Of a stretch of DNA of 64,000 bases, positions 15,367 through 23,874 are shown piece after piece (within the stretch, counting starts at the first letter, position 1; every line of letters starts with the position of its first letter). Both the position numbers and the translations under genes were made by a program. The notes beneath the pieces are model-generated. The model searched no databases. It saw nothing but the letters and a program-made list of their open reading frames with translations, and was not told where the DNA came from. Source of the stretch: a virus; IMG/VR virus record IMGVR_UViG_3300042905_003454, positions 1 through 64,000 of that record. One strand, given 5' to 3'.

Positions 15367-17355
15367 TTAACCCGTTACAGTCCATCCCTTTGCGATTGCA
15401 ATGCTTGGATTGTCTGATGCTGCTCCCCAATTATTTGTTACAGTTACTGTTCTAGTACCAGAACCAGAAGCACCGACTACTGCAAGACTTTCATAAAGTT
15501 CATTTAATGCAGTTCCAGATAACTTACAACCAGTTATATCTAAATTATATGCTGCTCCAGTAAATCCTTTTAAAGAACTTAAAGATCTTGCATTAGTAAA
15601 CATGCCACTAAATACCGAAGCATAACCAGAACCAGTCAATCCAGAAACATCTAATGGCGGAACCTGAATTAGCGAACCACAATCAAAAAACATGTTGTTG
15701 AATCCACTAGTATTAAAAGTGGCCATAGATGCTCCCCGAGCTAATGTCAGTCCTTTTATTCTCACTAAATTAATACAAGCTCTAAACATTGAATTTGCAT
15801 TTAAAGCATTTGGAGCATCTATTTCCGGTGCTTCTATTAAATTTCCATTAAATTGAAAAAATTGAGCAACTGAAGTTGCATTTGGCAAATTAAAAAATGT
15901 ATTTCCTATCGTAGATAGTGAAGTCCCATAAAAAAGCCCACCAAAATTTGTTGCATTAAAGTTTATAGGTAATTCTGGAAGAGTTAAAAGAGAAACACAT
16001 CCAGTAAACATCTGTTCGTAATTTGTTGCTTTAGATAAATTTAAATTATTTATTTTTCTTAATACCGCACAACTATTAAAAGTATAGAAAAAATTAGTTA
16101 CATTACTAGTATCTGTAAATGTTATCTCTTCTATTGAAGTACCATACGCAAACATCAATCCGAGAGATGTTGTACTCTTAGTATCCACAATTAATTTTTG
16201 TAATCTTTGACAATTACCAAAGCAAAAAGTAAAATCCGTTACTTTGCCTGTGTTTAATGGAGGATATTCCTCTAAACTTTGGCAAAAATTAAAAGTTCTA
16301 TTCATACTAGTAACATTACTAACATTTAAAAATGGTATTTTTCTAAGATTATAACAACTTGAAAATGTACTAGATAAATTAGTTACTTTTGAAAAATCCA
16401 TCCAAGGAATTGTTTTAATTAATGTACAAAAGGTAAACATTCCAGAAGCATCAGTTACATTTGATGTATCTAAAAATGGAATTTCTGTTAAACTTCTACA
16501 ATTTGAATATAAATTTCCCATACTTGTTACCTTACTTGTATTAGATAATTTTGGGGAATTTAACAAATTAAAGCAGTTTTGAAACAAAGAACTCAAATTT
16601 GTTGCGCTGTTTGTATTTAAATCTGGAATTTTTTGTATAGATACACAACTACTAAACATACCAGTTAAATTAGTACCTTTTTCAGTATAATTTTCTGGTA
16701 AAATTAGATTTTTTAATTTTCTTGCATTTTCAAATTGACCACTAAAAGATGTTATATTATTATTTCCAATAAATTCGTACTGCTCTAACATTATAGGCCA
16801 AACACCCGGATTCGCTGATGTGCCTATTTGAATTGTGGATAAATTTGAACCTGCTATTCTTATATTTAACCACTGATTTTGATAAGTAGATAAATTTGAT
16901 TGATTGTGTTTTGTTGTAAGATTTATAGAAGTTAAATTTGCAGCACCTGTTGGTGTTATCGTAATCACTAGCGTTTTGTAATCATTATATACGGTAGATG
17001 TTAGACCAGCATATGTTGAAGTGTCGTATCGTTTGTAAGCGGCCGATCCAGAAGAAAAACTTCCAGTAGTTCCGTCACCCCAATCTACTGTATAATTTCC
17101 AGCAACTGTAAATGCAACAAAGTTAGAATCGTTATTAAAAACAGCAAACACTCCTGCAAATTTTTGTTCTCCTGCTGTTATAGAGGGAAGAGAAACCCAT
17201 TCTGTTGGTCTCACATAAGGAGTTAAAGTTAGTCCTTGTAAATATGTTCCGACATTTCTTGAATAATTTTGAGACGCAGAAATTATATTATTCATTTCTA
17301 AGTAGTCTTCACGACCAACAGCACCACCATTCCATCTATTTTGCCTTGTTTTCAT
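15367..17355 (-). CDS. BspA-type leucine-rich-repeat adhesin, 662 aa, module copy 2
   Basis: An N-terminal domain with VRPTEWVSLP and a PKD-like WGDGTTGSFSS (about residues 93-103) is followed by a long array of about 23-residue repeats of the BspA/DUF285 kind (pattern F.NC.SL..IP.L..S.VT....). Such repeats make solenoid surfaces used in bacterial adhesion. The conserved C-terminal part ends in IAKGWTVTG. It is paralogous to the 526 aa protein at 18094-19674. The start is ATG 17355, overlapping the stop of the 60 aa ORF (ATGA); an upstream TTG is less likely. Probably a receptor-binding component of the virion. Confidence 0.82.
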   Translation of the reverse strand: MKTRQNRWNGGAVGREDYLEMNNIISASQNYSRNVGTYLQGLTLTPYVRPTEWVSLPSITAGEQKFAGVFAVFNNDSNFVAFTVAGNYTVDWGDGTTGSFSSGSAAYKRYDTSTYAGLTSTVYNDYKTLVITITPTGAANLTSINLTTKHNQSNLSTYQNQWLNIRIAGSNLSTIQIGTSANPGVWPIMLEQYEFIGNNNITSFSGQFENARKLKNLILPENYTEKGTNLTGMFSSCVSIQKIPDLNTNSATNLSSLFQNCFNLLNSPKLSNTSKVTSMGNLYSNCRSLTEIPFLDTSNVTDASGMFTFCTLIKTIPWMDFSKVTNLSSTFSSCYNLRKIPFLNVSNVTSMNRTFNFCQSLEEYPPLNTGKVTDFTFCFGNCQRLQKLIVDTKSTTSLGLMFAYGTSIEEITFTDTSNVTNFFYTFNSCAVLRKINNLNLSKATNYEQMFTGCVSLLTLPELPINFNATNFGGLFYGTSLSTIGNTFFNLPNATSVAQFFQFNGNLIEAPEIDAPNALNANSMFRACINLVRIKGLTLARGASMATFNTSGFNNMFFDCGSLIQVPPLDVSGLTGSGYASVFSGMFTNARSLSSLKGFTGAAYNLDITGCKLSGTALNELYESLAVVGASGSGTRTVTVTNNWGAASDNPSIAIAKGWTVTG

Positions 17356-17534
17356 AACATCCAATGCCTCGGTATACTTGTACCAGTTACATCACCAGTA
17401 AGACCATTAAAAGTTGAAACGTATGCGGTAATACCACTTCCAATTGAAATCCAAGCAGACCCATTCCATTGCCATGTAAGGCCATTGAAGGTGTAGGTCT
17501 GATTAAGAGATGGAGAATCTGGAAAGTCAATCAT
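17352..17534 (-). CDS. 60 aa remnant of the collagen-like gene N-terminus, module copy 2
   Basis: The first 45 residues match the start of the 271 aa collagen-like protein at 19678-20493 (PSxxxxYTF, then WQWNG, then FNGLTGDV against FNGFTGSI). It then stops after a short unrelated tail, with no Gly-X-Y part. Its position before the second LRR gene equals that of the full gene before the first LRR gene. It may be a decayed copy or may still serve as a short base-anchor domain. The reading frame is intact and coupled to the LRR gene. Confidence 0.7.
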   Translation of the reverse strand: MIDFPDSPSLNQTYTFNGLTWQWNGSAWISIGSGITAYVSTFNGLTGDVTGTSIPRHWML

Positions 17535-17538
17535 TGCG

Positions 17539-17865
17539 TTAAGTTATTTCAAGATAAGATAAAACTATGTCTGTTGCATTTAATGCAGATGTTTGTGCAT
17601 TTATTCTATCATTTGCTTCTAATACAATTGGTTCGGTAATTGGTTGAAATGAAGTTTGAATTGGAACTATAGCATTTTTAATTAAATATGCTGCTGTACC
17701 TCCACTTGACCCAACAGAAATGCTTACATTTATTGCATCAGCAGTTCCGGTGTTGGCAATATAAACACTCTTGACTAAAGTAGTCACACCCAATCCAGTA
17801 GTGTACAAATTTGTATCGGCAGTTGTTCCAAGATTAAAAAATGAGGATTTGAATGTATTTGGCAT
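17539..17865 (-). CDS. small beta-sandwich virion protein, 108 aa, module copy 1
   Basis: A paralogue of the 106 aa protein at 14763-15083, sharing the N-terminal MPxTxKS, the central AxVPIQTSFQ block and the C-terminal LEIT. Ser/Thr-rich with Gly-rich turns, no signal peptide. It lies 1 bp after the 76 aa gene in the first copy of the fibre module. Confidence 0.75.
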   Translation of the reverse strand: MPNTFKSSFFNLGTTADTNLYTTGLGVTTLVKSVYIANTGTADAINVSISVGSSGGTAAYLIKNAIVPIQTSFQPITEPIVLEANDRINAQTSALNATDIVLSYLEIT

Positions 17866-17866
17866 T

Positions 17867-18097
17867 TTATTCTTCTAAATTATTTATGTTTGATTGAAAA
17901 GGAAAATTTATTGCATGTACCACAGAAATATCAAAATTTTCTGCTGCTTGTGCTTCTTCTGCTGAATTATACCAAGTCCATCCATGTATTGGATACTGAT
18001 ATGTGTCCTTTTCTTCGGCTTTTAATACATAATTAGGAGCATATATTGCAATTTTTGCATAATCTCCATTTTTATTGTAAAATCCAGCAGTGCTCAT
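17867..18097 (-). CDS. small fibre-module protein, 76 aa, module copy 1
   Basis: The start is taken at ATG 18097, which overlaps the LRR gene stop (ATGA); an upstream start at 18112 would add five residues. It shares GFY, PNYVL and YPIHGWTWY with the 84 aa paralogue at 15102-15356. Probably an accessory or chaperone of the LRR fibre, by position. Confidence 0.72.
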   Translation of the reverse strand: MSTAGFYNKNGDYAKIAIYAPNYVLKAEEKDTYQYPIHGWTWYNSAEEAQAAENFDISVVHAINFPFQSNINNLEE

Positions 18098-19674
18098 AAT
18101 GTGATAGTCCATCCTTTGGCTGTTGCTCCAGCTATTTGACCTGCGGTTATGCCAGATGCACCCGGATTTCCAGTTATTATAAGTGTTGCCGAAGGTCCAG
18201 AAATTCCTGTCAATCCTGCAAATACTTCAGAGAGTGCCGTAAATCCAAAACGACAATTCAACAAACTCATCGAAACTCTAAGATTTTTAACTGGAAAAGA
18301 TTCTAAATTATAACAAAAATATGTAAATCTTTGTTGTTCTCCAGAACCGGAATCAACAACTGCGATATTATTAAAATTCATTGATGGTAATTTTTTTAAA
18401 CTATAACAAGTACTAAACATTCCAGCCAAAGTCGCATTGTTTCCAAAAGTATAGCCCGGAACATTTTCTAATACTTGATTACTAAAAAACATTGATGTCG
18501 CAGTTGTGCAATTTCTTAAATCTAATGTTGGTGCCGTTTTTAATCTTGTTCCACTAAAAGCTGAATTTGCATTTACTATTCCAGTACCACCTGTTATGGT
18601 TCCAAGTTTTTCTAAAGAAACACAATTCAAAAACATATTTTGAATTGTTGTTATTTTGGGAATAAAAATATCCCCTACTTCTTTTAAACTTGTATTTGAT
18701 TGAAAACAAGAGGCCATTGTTGTCGCATTGGGTAAACTCAATCCCTTTACATATTCTAATTTACTACAATTAGAAAAAATGGAATTACTATTTGATGACA
18801 ATACTGGCATAGTAAGAACAAATGGACACGATTTTAAATCATAACATTCTTGAAAAATACTTATAGCATTTGTAACACTTGAATAATTATAAGGTGGAAC
18901 ATTTAAAATTCCACTATTTCTAAAACTTGCATTCATAGATGTCACAAGAGAAGTTTCTATGTATGGTGCTTGGCGTAAATTTTTATTATTTAAAAATGCT
19001 GATTGTATATTTGTGGGTCTCCAATTTGGTGGATAATATACTGATTCTAAATTTGGTGCATTTAAAGAACGATCTAGAGCTGTTGATGTAGTCGGTAGCG
19101 CTGTGACATTTACTTTTTTTAACCATGGATTTGATGCACCAATTGTAACAAGAGTTAATGATGTACATGATGGTAAATTACAAGTAAATTCAAGCCATTT
19201 TCCTTGCATGAATGTACTTGCACCAGTAACACCTTGAATTCCAAAATTTACTGATGTCAAATTTGATCCGCTTTGAGGAGTTACTGTGACTAAAACTTGT
19301 TTATAACCTAATGATGTAGTACCTGATGTCGTAGATATGGAGTTATAATTATATTGTTTTCTTGCTATTCCTGCAGAAGAAAAACTTCCAGTTGTACCAT
19401 CACCCCAATTTACATTGTATGCTCCGGAACATTGCATGCCAATGCTGTTGGAGTCTAATTCATCATCCGTAATTGCCAACAACCCATAAACAATTTGTTG
19501 GCCAGATGTGTAACCAGGAATTGAAAGCCATTCTATTGGTCTAACCCAATCAGTTCCAATATTCCAATTATTTATTTCTTCATTCAAATATTGTTGACGA
19601 CCATCAATTACTCCTTTTGGAGAAGTAATCTCATTTCTTCCTATGTAACCACGATTTCTTCCATTTGATGACAT
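18094..19674 (-). CDS. BspA-type leucine-rich-repeat adhesin, 526 aa, module copy 1
   Basis: It has the same architecture as the 662 aa protein downstream: an N-terminal VRPIEWLSIP followed by WGDGTTGSFSS, then BspA-like repeats, then a conserved end with TALSEVF and ATAKGWTITL. The repeat array is about 130 residues shorter and the repeats are more diverged. It is probably one of two alternative or combined receptor-binding proteins. It starts 4 bp after the collagen-like gene. Confidence 0.82.
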   Translation of the reverse strand: MSSNGRNRGYIGRNEITSPKGVIDGRQQYLNEEINNWNIGTDWVRPIEWLSIPGYTSGQQIVYGLLAITDDELDSNSIGMQCSGAYNVNWGDGTTGSFSSAGIARKQYNYNSISTTSGTTSLGYKQVLVTVTPQSGSNLTSVNFGIQGVTGASTFMQGKWLEFTCNLPSCTSLTLVTIGASNPWLKKVNVTALPTTSTALDRSLNAPNLESVYYPPNWRPTNIQSAFLNNKNLRQAPYIETSLVTSMNASFRNSGILNVPPYNYSSVTNAISIFQECYDLKSCPFVLTMPVLSSNSNSIFSNCSKLEYVKGLSLPNATTMASCFQSNTSLKEVGDIFIPKITTIQNMFLNCVSLEKLGTITGGTGIVNANSAFSGTRLKTAPTLDLRNCTTATSMFFSNQVLENVPGYTFGNNATLAGMFSTCYSLKKLPSMNFNNIAVVDSGSGEQQRFTYFCYNLESFPVKNLRVSMSLLNCRFGFTALSEVFAGLTGISGPSATLIITGNPGASGITAGQIAGATAKGWTITL

Positions 19675-19677
19675 ATA

Positions 19678-20493
19678 TTAAACTCCTAGGAACCAAAGTA
19701 TCGGCAATACATTTGCTTCTGGACCAGTTGCACCTGCAGGACCAGCAGGACCCGCAAACTCAACCCAAATTGCAGTTGCACCGTCATTTACGCCAGTAAA
19801 TAATTTTCCAAGACCTGTGTTATACCATCTATCTCCTGCAGAGAATCCTGTTGGTGCAGTTGCCCCTTGATAGAATGCATAACTTGTTCCACCCGCACCA
19901 GAAGCCGTGGAAGCAATCGTAAGAGTATTTCCGGAAGGAGTTATGGTTATATTGCTGCCTTGAGCGAGGCCAACATTTCCACTTAAACCATTCAAAGTTA
20001 TTACATAACTTCCAACTGGTCCAGTAACTCCTTGTGGACCCGTTGGACCAGTGAAACCAGTAGATCCAATAGGACCTTGAATTCCCTGTGGACCTTGATC
20101 ACCAGTGGGGCCAATAGGACCTTGAATTCCCTGTGGACCTTGATCACCAGTGGGGCCAATAGGACCTTGAATTCCCTGTGGACCTTGATCACCAGTGAAA
20201 CCAGTAGGTCCAATAGGACCTTGAATTCCCTGTGGACCTTGATCACCAGTAGGACCAGTTGGTCCCATGGCACCAGTTCCCGTATAACTTATTGTTATAT
20301 TATTAGAAGATCCGGAAACACCAATAAATGTGCTTCCAAGAATATTGATGCTTCCCGTAAATCCATTTAAAAACGTAACTGCGTTGGCTGCTGTTGCATA
20401 GACATCCCAAGCAGTTCCATTCCACTGCCAAGAACGACCTCCAAAAGTGTATATGTCACCGGGTGATGGGGATGTTGGAAAATCTAGTGGCAT
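19678..20493 (-). CDS. collagen-like fibre protein, 271 aa
   Basis: The N-terminal anchor-like domain (residues 1-60, with WQWNGTAWDVY) is followed by a Gly-X-Y array built from a 15-residue unit GPTGDQGPQGIQGPI (about residues 77-165), then a globular part and a short second Gly-X-Y run near the C-terminus. Such proteins trimerise as a collagen triple helix. A CTAAATA late box lies 7 nt before ATG 20493 with no Shine-Dalgarno. It starts the first copy of the duplicated fibre module. Confidence 0.85.
   Translation of the reverse strand: MPLDFPTSPSPGDIYTFGGRSWQWNGTAWDVYATAANAVTFLNGFTGSINILGSTFIGVSGSSNNITISYTGTGAMGPTGPTGDQGPQGIQGPIGPTGFTGDQGPQGIQGPIGPTGDQGPQGIQGPIGPTGDQGPQGIQGPIGSTGFTGPTGPQGVTGPVGSYVITLNGLSGNVGLAQGSNITITPSGNTLTIASTASGAGGTSYAFYQGATAPTGFSAGDRWYNTGLGKLFTGVNDGATAIWVEFAGPAGPAGATGPEANVLPILWFLGV
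20066..20254. repeat. 45 bp tandem repeats coding Gly-X-Y units
   Basis: Four near-identical 45 bp units begin at 20066, 20111, 20156 and 20210. The first three are contiguous and nearly exact; nine extra bases separate the fourth. Each encodes five collagen triplets. The near-identity at DNA level, including third positions, points to recent expansion and likely length variation by recombination. Confidence 0.92.
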
Positions 20494-20500
20494 GTCTTAA

Positions 20501-20507
20501 TATTTAG
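20501..20507 (-). promoter_or_regulatory. late promoter box (CTAAATA) 7 nt before the collagen-like gene
   Basis: The box overlaps the stop codon of the upstream 411 aa gene and is followed by TTAAGAC and ATG 20493. Expected T4-type initiation would leave a leader of about two bases. Confidence 0.5.
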
Positions 20508-21739
20508 ATGATTTCGAACCAAGAAAGATCTGTATAACCTTGTGTGTTATTTGTCGTAGGAACCAGTACGAGAACAAATGTATCGCTTACTCCCAGTTGT
20601 GTTCTTCCTATTTGAAAATTAAAATCATTTATGCTAGATACATCCAAGGTTCCGCTGCTACTTATATATCCACCGACAATATCAGTCCCACCAGTAACCC
20701 CTGTAGCCGTAATATTATATTGAACATTTCCATTGTAATGTGTTGTCCAAGTGTTTCCCGTTAAAGTTGGATTTAATAAAATTCTGTATTGCACTACTAA
20801 TGGTTTGTTGCTTCCTGACGGTTCTATTGCCACACTAATATTTGACGGTACAATAATACTATCCAATCTATCGGGGGCCAATCGTATTGCAACCAGTGGA
20901 TATTGAGTTCCTGCTGTTGTTAAAGTATGGGGTGTAGTTCCACTATGTGTTATATTATATCTTCTGCTGAATCCTTCATATCCACCTTCAGACAATATCG
21001 TTGAGCAAATTTGTTTCATGGTACTGCTTGTTGCTTGGCTAGAAGTATTTTCAATTTCATATCTCAAAGGCAAACATGCAGTTGTCATATAGGTTGTGGA
21101 ATTTTTATTCGTATTGTAGAATGTATGTGCTACAATGGGTTTTCCGTCTATAAAAAATCCAGTTCGAACATCACCCACACCCAACCATTCGACATCCATC
21201 CAAAAAATATTTCCTTTTGTTACATCTAAAGTTACACCAGAAGAACCAGATCCATCAAATCGATCACTGTTCCAGTTTGATTGTGGTACTGTTTGTGTTG
21301 TATTTAAAGAAGCCGAAGCCAAGCAAAGAGATAGAGTAAGACCATCTTGTTGTAAATATACTCCATTATAAGGTGTTGCTCCAGTAAAACCACCAGTAAC
21401 TCCGAAGTAACCAACTCTTTGTCTCAAACCATTTTTTGGTTGAGACATTGCAAATGTGTTTATTATTGTAAGAGACTTTCCTGGTTGATATGGAAATACC
21501 TTTTTTGTTTCAGAATACAGTTTGGATCCCACTGTCAGTCCTGAAGTTAATGATACTGTGCTTTCTGTCATATTATGAGAATATGTTCCGCCAGTTGCAC
21601 CTCTGTAATCCCATTTGTCACTTACTTGGTATCTTTGTTGACTGTCAAACAAGGTAAAAGGATTGCTAACTTTTAGACGATTGAATGCATCAACTGCATT
21701 TCCCTTGAATCCGATTTGATCATTGAATAGGTATGACAT
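20504..21739 (-). CDS. virion structural/fibre-associated protein, 411 aa
   Basis: The N-terminus contains DAFNRLKVSNPFTLFDSQQRY, a segment seen in many phage tail proteins. The rest is a large beta-rich domain without a clear enzyme motif. The start ATG 21739 has GGAG 9 nt upstream and overlaps the previous stop (TAATG); a longer start at 21754 lacks a ribosome site. By context it is part of the adhesin complex between two collagen-like proteins. Exact role unknown. Confidence 0.78.
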   Translation of the reverse strand: MSYLFNDQIGFKGNAVDAFNRLKVSNPFTLFDSQQRYQVSDKWDYRGATGGTYSHNMTESTVSLTSGLTVGSKLYSETKKVFPYQPGKSLTIINTFAMSQPKNGLRQRVGYFGVTGGFTGATPYNGVYLQQDGLTLSLCLASASLNTTQTVPQSNWNSDRFDGSGSSGVTLDVTKGNIFWMDVEWLGVGDVRTGFFIDGKPIVAHTFYNTNKNSTTYMTTACLPLRYEIENTSSQATSSTMKQICSTILSEGGYEGFSRRYNITHSGTTPHTLTTAGTQYPLVAIRLAPDRLDSIIVPSNISVAIEPSGSNKPLVVQYRILLNPTLTGNTWTTHYNGNVQYNITATGVTGGTDIVGGYISSSGTLDVSSINDFNFQIGRTQLGVSDTFVLVLVPTTNNTQGYTDLSWFEII

Positions 21740-23856
21740 TATATTATTCTCCATCCATTTCTGTAAATGAAATGTAAGCCCCCATTGTTTATGTTTAATA
21801 TTGCAGAAGATTGATTATCAATTGTTTGTGATGAGGTTGCACCAACAATTGTTATATATCTGCTTGCTCCACTTCCCGCATTGCCAGATTCATCCTTGAC
21901 AACAATTTGTCTTCCTGTTTCTGGATTTGTTGGAAGTGTAATAGTAACTGGACCACCATAACTCACACCAATGTAATAATCCAATGGTGTTGCTGAATAT
22001 GAAGAGCCCGTGACGGAAGTTGTGGTGAGAATTGATGATACACCACCAGAAGTTGTTGCTGTATTTGTTGGTTGGACCCATTGAGAACCGTTTCCATCAT
22101 TGATGTAAACATACTCAATACCATTGTCAGAATCCATCCACCTGTCGCCTTGGGTTATTCCAGATGGTGATGCAGACTGATAATAAAATCTATTTGCTGC
22201 TGAAGATTGTGTTGATCCATCAGCGAATGCTATAAAAGCTCCTGTTGTAGTTCCAATCACCAATCCCTTTGGAATTTCAAGGTTTTGAGTTGTTGTGTCT
22301 AATTTAAAATTTGCTTGTGCAGCTAATCTCGCTGTACTTGAATCTCTATATTGAACTGAACCACCAATAGATTTTGGTAGATCGGTAACTTCAATTTTTA
22401 AAACACCAATTCCACTAGAAGGATCTATTGTTAGACTTCCATTTGGAGATGCAATAGATTGAACATAATTGCCTACTGGTCCTGTTGGACCTTGAGCACC
22501 AGTGGCACCTTGAGGACCAGTGGGGCCTTGAATTCCTGCAGTTCCTTGGGAACCAGTAGGACCTTGAGCACCAGTGGGACCTTGAGGACCAGTAGGACCT
22601 TGAGAACCACCTCCTCCACCCCCACACAATCCACTCAAATCAATGTCAACATTTTTTCTTCTTCTTGTGATAGTGATTCCAGAACCAATGAAGTTCATGG
22701 TATCGACAGCACGAATAATCTTGTCACCGTTCAGAGCAACATCAACTGCACCTCCACCACCCGGTGTTGCCATGGCAATTTGATTGATTGCTTTTTGAAC
22801 ATCATCATTTTTTAGTTTGTCAAGAACAGAAGAAACGTGTTCAGAGTTGAACGAAAGAACACCATCTTCTAAGATCAGCGGAAACTGTGCTTCTACAATT
22901 CCGGGGTCGCCCTTGGGACCAGCAGGACCTTGAGAACCAGCAGGACCTTGTGGTCCTTTGGGACCGATTGGACCTTGTTGACCGATTGGTCCACGCTCTC
23001 CACGATCCCCCTTTTCTCCCTTGTCACCTCTTGGTCCCTGTGGACCCATGGGACCTTGAGGACCAATATCACCTTGTTCACCTTTTTCTCCCGGAATACC
23101 TTTGCGTCCTTGCGGGCCTTGCAAACCGCGTGGACCAACAGGACCAACTGGTCCTTCTTCTCCATGATCCCCTTTTTCTCCTTGAGGCCCAACTGGACCT
23201 TCAGGACCAACTTCTCCTTGTGGTCCAATAGGACCTTTAGGACCAACAGGACCTTGAGGACCAGCAGGACCTCTTTCTCCTCTTGGGCCGACAGGACCTG
23301 GTTCACCTTGAATTCCTTGTGCACCAAATTGAGGAACGATTTCCCTGACAATTGTTTTTTCAACCAATTGAACTGGTTGTTGTACGACTGGTTGAGAAAC
23401 AATCTTTGGTGTTTCTACAATCTCTTCTACGATATTTTTTATTTGTGAAGGATTTCCAATAAATTTTACAATCTTATTGGTTTTTTGTTGTATAAAATAT
23501 CTTTCAGAAACACCATGACCCAAATAAATTTTTTCATCTGGATGAACTGAATTTGTTTCCTTCAGAAGAGTATTCTTTTGAAGAGAACCAACAGGAAGTC
23601 TCAGACGAAATGAAGGCCCTTCAACATTCTCAAAGATGTATACAGGAATCAAAAGTTCCTTGATTTTTGATGAGTTTCCTTCAACTACAAATTCATGTCC
23701 ATCTTTGTCTTTCAACAATACTTTGGTGATACCAACGCCAACAGAGACCTTTGTAGGATTTCTTACAGATTCTACAATCTGATATTCACAACCTTCCACA
23801 AGTATTGGATGTGGTCGTGAAAGCCTTAAAGATGTCTTGTTCTTTCCAAAGAACAT
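21739..23856 (-). CDS. large collagen-like tail fibre protein, 705 aa
   Basis: Four parts can be seen. A globular N-terminal domain (1-175) is likely to attach to the virion. A long mixed Gly-X-Y array follows (about 180-315), with charged triplets such as GEK and GDR. A linker with a Gly-rich hinge (CGGGGGGS near 415) precedes a second, simpler GPTG-type array (about 421-460). The C-terminal part (460-705) is a beta-rich head. The second array resembles the one in the 271 aa protein. It is probably a trimeric fibre shaft with a receptor-contacting tip. Confidence 0.85.
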   Translation of the reverse strand: MFFGKNKTSLRLSRPHPILVEGCEYQIVESVRNPTKVSVGVGITKVLLKDKDGHEFVVEGNSSKIKELLIPVYIFENVEGPSFRLRLPVGSLQKNTLLKETNSVHPDEKIYLGHGVSERYFIQQKTNKIVKFIGNPSQIKNIVEEIVETPKIVSQPVVQQPVQLVEKTIVREIVPQFGAQGIQGEPGPVGPRGERGPAGPQGPVGPKGPIGPQGEVGPEGPVGPQGEKGDHGEEGPVGPVGPRGLQGPQGRKGIPGEKGEQGDIGPQGPMGPQGPRGDKGEKGDRGERGPIGQQGPIGPKGPQGPAGSQGPAGPKGDPGIVEAQFPLILEDGVLSFNSEHVSSVLDKLKNDDVQKAINQIAMATPGGGGAVDVALNGDKIIRAVDTMNFIGSGITITRRRKNVDIDLSGLCGGGGGGSQGPTGPQGPTGAQGPTGSQGTAGIQGPTGPQGATGAQGPTGPVGNYVQSIASPNGSLTIDPSSGIGVLKIEVTDLPKSIGGSVQYRDSSTARLAAQANFKLDTTTQNLEIPKGLVIGTTTGAFIAFADGSTQSSAANRFYYQSASPSGITQGDRWMDSDNGIEYVYINDGNGSQWVQPTNTATTSGGVSSILTTTSVTGSSYSATPLDYYIGVSYGGPVTITLPTNPETGRQIVVKDESGNAGSGASRYITIVGATSSQTIDNQSSAILNINNGGLHFIYRNGWRII

Positions 23857-23874
23857 GATTTCCTTTATGTAGTC

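Noticed and set aside
17352-17364. Programmed frameshift joining the 60 aa ORF to the LRR gene
   Set aside because: No slippery heptamer was seen, and in the first module copy the corresponding genes are separate with a 4 bp gap.
20066-20254. CRISPR-like repeat array
   Set aside because: The units are contiguous 45 bp coding repeats with no unique spacers and no palindromic repeat.
20001-20370. ORFs rich in Leu/Val or Thr/Ser/Trp opposite or out of frame with the collagen repeats
   Set aside because: Repetitive Gly-X-Y coding DNA opens other frames; composition is typical of shadow frames.
22887-23448. Long shadow ORFs in the 705 aa collagen-like gene
   Set aside because: Same cause as above; no independent start signals.
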